From JANLQX01 sp043775075 (lineage in GTDB: Bacteria; Actinomycetota; Acidimicrobiia; Acidimicrobiales; JANYDT01): a stretch of DNA of 5,992 nt. Location: contig JAYVSS010000098.1 of the NCBI GenBank assembly GCA_043775075.1, positions 1 through 5,992 of the forward strand, written 5' to 3'. Under the pieces are notes generated by a model. That model saw only the letters and a list, made by a program, of their open reading frames with translations, was not told the DNA's origin and ran no database searches. Shown in pieces: positions 3,963 to 5,992 of this stretch (position 1 is the stretch's first letter; each line of letters starts with the position of its first letter). Made by a program: the position numbers and the translations under genes.

Positions 3963-5992
3963 GTGATCTTCGATGGTTTCGCCCGCCAGCTACCCGATGT
4001 AGACCCCACGGAAACCCAGGAGTGGCTCGATTCGCTTGATGCGATCGTCGACACTCACGGTAAGGCCCGTGCCCAAGTCCTCATGAACCGCCTCCTCGGC
4101 CGGGCCCGTGAGCTCCAAGTCGGGCTGCCGTCGCTCGTTTCGAGCCCCTACATCAACTCGATTTCGGCTGATCAAGAGCCGTGGTTTCCGGGCGATGAAA
4201 GCATGGAACGGCGAATCCGCGCCGCCATCCGGTGGAATGCCATGGCCATGGTGGTGCGCGCGAACCACCGCTCCGAAGGCATCGGCGGTCACCTGGCGAC
4301 CTACGCGTCGTCGGCGTCGCTCATTGAGATCGGCTTTAACCATTTCTTCCGAGGCAAGGACAATGGCGGCTCGGGCGACCAAATCTATTTTCAGGGTCAT
4401 GCCGCCCCGGGCGTGTACTCCAGAGCGTTCCTCGAAGGGCGCCTGACCGAACAGCAGCTGGACAACTTCCGCACGGAAATCAGCGGCAACGGTCTGTCCA
4501 GCTATCCGCACCCGCGGCTCATGCCGGAGTTCTGGGAGTTCCCCACGGTGTCGATGGGCCTAGGTCCGATCAACGCCATCTACCAGGCTCGTTTCAATCG
4601 TTACCTGCTCAATCGTAGGGTCACCGATACCTCACAGAGCAAGGTGTGGGCATTCTTAGGTGATGGGGAGACCGACGAGCCAGAGTCACTCGGCGCTCTC
4701 TCGCTGGCCGGCCGCGAGGGCCTCGACAACTTGATCTTCGTGGTGAACTGCAATCTGCAGCGCCTCGATGGACCGGTACGAGGCAACGGCAAGATCATCC
4801 AGGAACTGGAAACGGTGTTCCGCGGCGCCGGGTGGAATGTGATCAAACTGATCTGGGGTTCGAAGTGGGATGAGCTCATCGCTCAAGACAAAGACGGTGT
4901 GCTTCTCAACAAGATGAACACCACGGTCGACGGCGAATTCCAAAAATTCTCCGTTGAATCCGGTGCATATATTCGCGAGAACTTTTTCGGTCCAGATCCC
5001 CGTTTGCGCAAGATGGTGGAGCATCTTTCCGACGATGATCTCCGTACCCTGCCTCGTGGTGGCCACGACTATCGCAAGCTCTACGCTGCGTACAAGGCAG
5101 CCACAGAGCACATCGGCCAGCCCACGGTCATCCTCGCCAAGACCATCAAAGGATGGACGTTGGGTGCCGACGTCGAGGGCCGCAACTCCACCCACCAGAT
5201 CAAGAAGCTCGACCGAGACAATCTGTTCTCAGTACGCGAGCGTTTGCATCTTGAGGACTTGATCGCTGACTCCGACATCGAAGACGGCGAGCCGCCCTTC
5301 GTCAAGTTCGCCGAGGATTCGGCCGAGCAGGAGTACCTGATGATGCGGCGCAAGGCCCTAGACGGCTCCGTCCCGAAGCGCCTCGTCCGGACAAAACCAC
5401 TCGAGACCCCAGCGGTGGATGGCCCCGTATTCAGCGAATTCGTTGGCGGCTCGGGCAAGGTTGCCGTGTCCACGACCATGGTCTTCACCCGCATGCTTCG
5501 CTCCATGCTTCGCGACGAGAAAATCGGCAAGCAGGTCGTGCCAATTATCCCCGACGAAGCACGAACCTTCGGCATGGATGGACTCTTTAAGGAGGTCGGG
5601 ATCTACGCCCCGTTCGGGCAGAAATATGATCCCGTGGACTCAGCTATGGCGCTGTCGTATCGGGAAATCCAATCGGGTCAGATCCTTGAAGAAGGCATTA
5701 CCGAGTCCGGCGCCATGGCCTCATTTACGGCTGCTGGCACGGCGTATGCGACCCATGGCCAGGTGATGATTCCGTTCTACATCTTCTATTCGATGTTCGG
5801 ATTCCAACGCACCGGCGACTTAGCATGGGCTTTCGGCGACGCCCGCGGCCGCGGCTTCATGCTCGGCGCCACGGCCGGTCGGACCACACTCAACGGTGAA
5901 GGGCTACAGCACGAAGACGGCCATTCGCTCGTACTGGCATCGACTATCCCCAACATCGTCACCTACGACCCGGCGTTTGCCTACGAGCTGGC
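3963..5992 (+). CDS. aceE: Pyruvate dehydrogenase E1 component, homodimeric type (partial, 3' end missing)
   Basis: Thiamine-diphosphate enzyme that decarboxylates pyruvate and reductively acetylates the lipoyl group of E2, the entry step to acetyl-CoA; cytoplasmic. 676 codons are present of a family usually near 890-930. The cofactor motif runs from GDGETDEPES (GDG at 233-235) to NCNLQRLDGPVRGNG (Asn262). Residues matching E. coli AceE catalytic and cofactor residues are all present by alignment from memory: His110 (H106), His146 (H142), Asp234 (D230), Asn262 (N258), His411 in the mobile inner loop (H407), Glu581 in EEGITESG (E571) and His650 in GLQHEDGHS (H640). GTG at 3963 is chosen because an in-frame TGA lies at 3948-3950 and the N-terminus (LPDVDPTETQEWL) lines up with E. 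coli DVDPIET close to its start. It is about 25 residues shorter at this end than the mycobacterial protein. The frame is unbroken to the window edge. Confidence 0.97.
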   Translation, partial: MIFDGFARQLPDVDPTETQEWLDSLDAIVDTHGKARAQVLMNRLLGRARELQVGLPSLVSSPYINSISADQEPWFPGDESMERRIRAAIRWNAMAMVVRANHRSEGIGGHLATYASSASLIEIGFNHFFRGKDNGGSGDQIYFQGHAAPGVYSRAFLEGRLTEQQLDNFRTEISGNGLSSYPHPRLMPEFWEFPTVSMGLGPINAIYQARFNRYLLNRRVTDTSQSKVWAFLGDGETDEPESLGALSLAGREGLDNLIFVVNCNLQRLDGPVRGNGKIIQELETVFRGAGWNVIKLIWGSKWDELIAQDKDGVLLNKMNTTVDGEFQKFSVESGAYIRENFFGPDPRLRKMVEHLSDDDLRTLPRGGHDYRKLYAAYKAATEHIGQPTVILAKTIKGWTLGADVEGRNSTHQIKKLDRDNLFSVRERLHLEDLIADSDIEDGEPPFVKFAEDSAEQEYLMMRRKALDGSVPKRLVRTKPLETPAVDGPVFSEFVGGSGKVAVSTTMVFTRMLRSMLRDEKIGKQVVPIIPDEARTFGMDGLFKEVGIYAPFGQKYDPVDSAMALSYREIQSGQILEEGITESGAMASFTAAGTAYATHGQVMIPFYIFYSMFGFQRTGDLAWAFGDARGRGFMLGATAGRTTLNGEGLQHEDGHSLVLASTIPNIVTYDPAFAYEL

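Noticed and set aside
3990..4511. Minus-strand 173-codon open frame opposite the start of aceE
   Set aside because: It is antisense to strongly conserved aceE sequence with no motif of its own.

Overview
The window is a single-strand (+), densely packed stretch of fairly GC-rich DNA. It holds most of a GluABCD-type glutamate/polar amino acid ABC importer, followed by the first roughly three quarters of aceE, the E1 component of the pyruvate dehydrogenase complex. The importer proteins resemble the Corynebacterium glutamicum GluA/B/C/D family as I recall it. AceE is of the homodimeric type used by actinobacteria and gammaproteobacteria. Together with GTG starts and modest Shine-Dalgarno signals this suggests an actinomycete-like bacterium (phylum Actinomycetota). 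A non-corynebacterial lineage such as Acidimicrobiia is possible, but I cannot prove it from the sequence.

Layout: (1) 1-57, the last 18 codons of an upstream solute-binding protein. (2) 60-95, a perfect 10-bp GC hairpin with a T-rich tail, likely an intra-operon terminator or attenuator. (3) 139-783, GluC-type permease. (4) 792-1658, GluD-type permease. (5) 1688-2452 (or from 1655), GluA-type ATPase. (6) 2453-2921, a gene-poor stretch filled with short GGTTGGG-type motifs, several runs of which are spaced 21 bp apart and which point toward each other; it also holds a possible 26-codon micro-ORF with a good ribosome binding site. (7) 2922-3893, a second, lipoprotein-type GluB-like binding protein. 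(8) 3894-3962, a short gap with a 10-bp tandem repeat. (9) 3963-5992, aceE, cut by the window edge.

The genes imply a membrane importer: one or two extracytoplasmic lipoprotein receptors deliver glutamate or a similar amino acid to a GluC/GluD permease pair powered by a GluA ATPase dimer. AceE decarboxylates pyruvate and starts acetyl-CoA formation. Its placement after the importer may be simple adjacency or may reflect co-expression; no convincing terminator separates them. The genes are ordinary. The least explained part is the phased-repeat intergenic region at 2453-2921, and no clearly novel system can be claimed beyond it.
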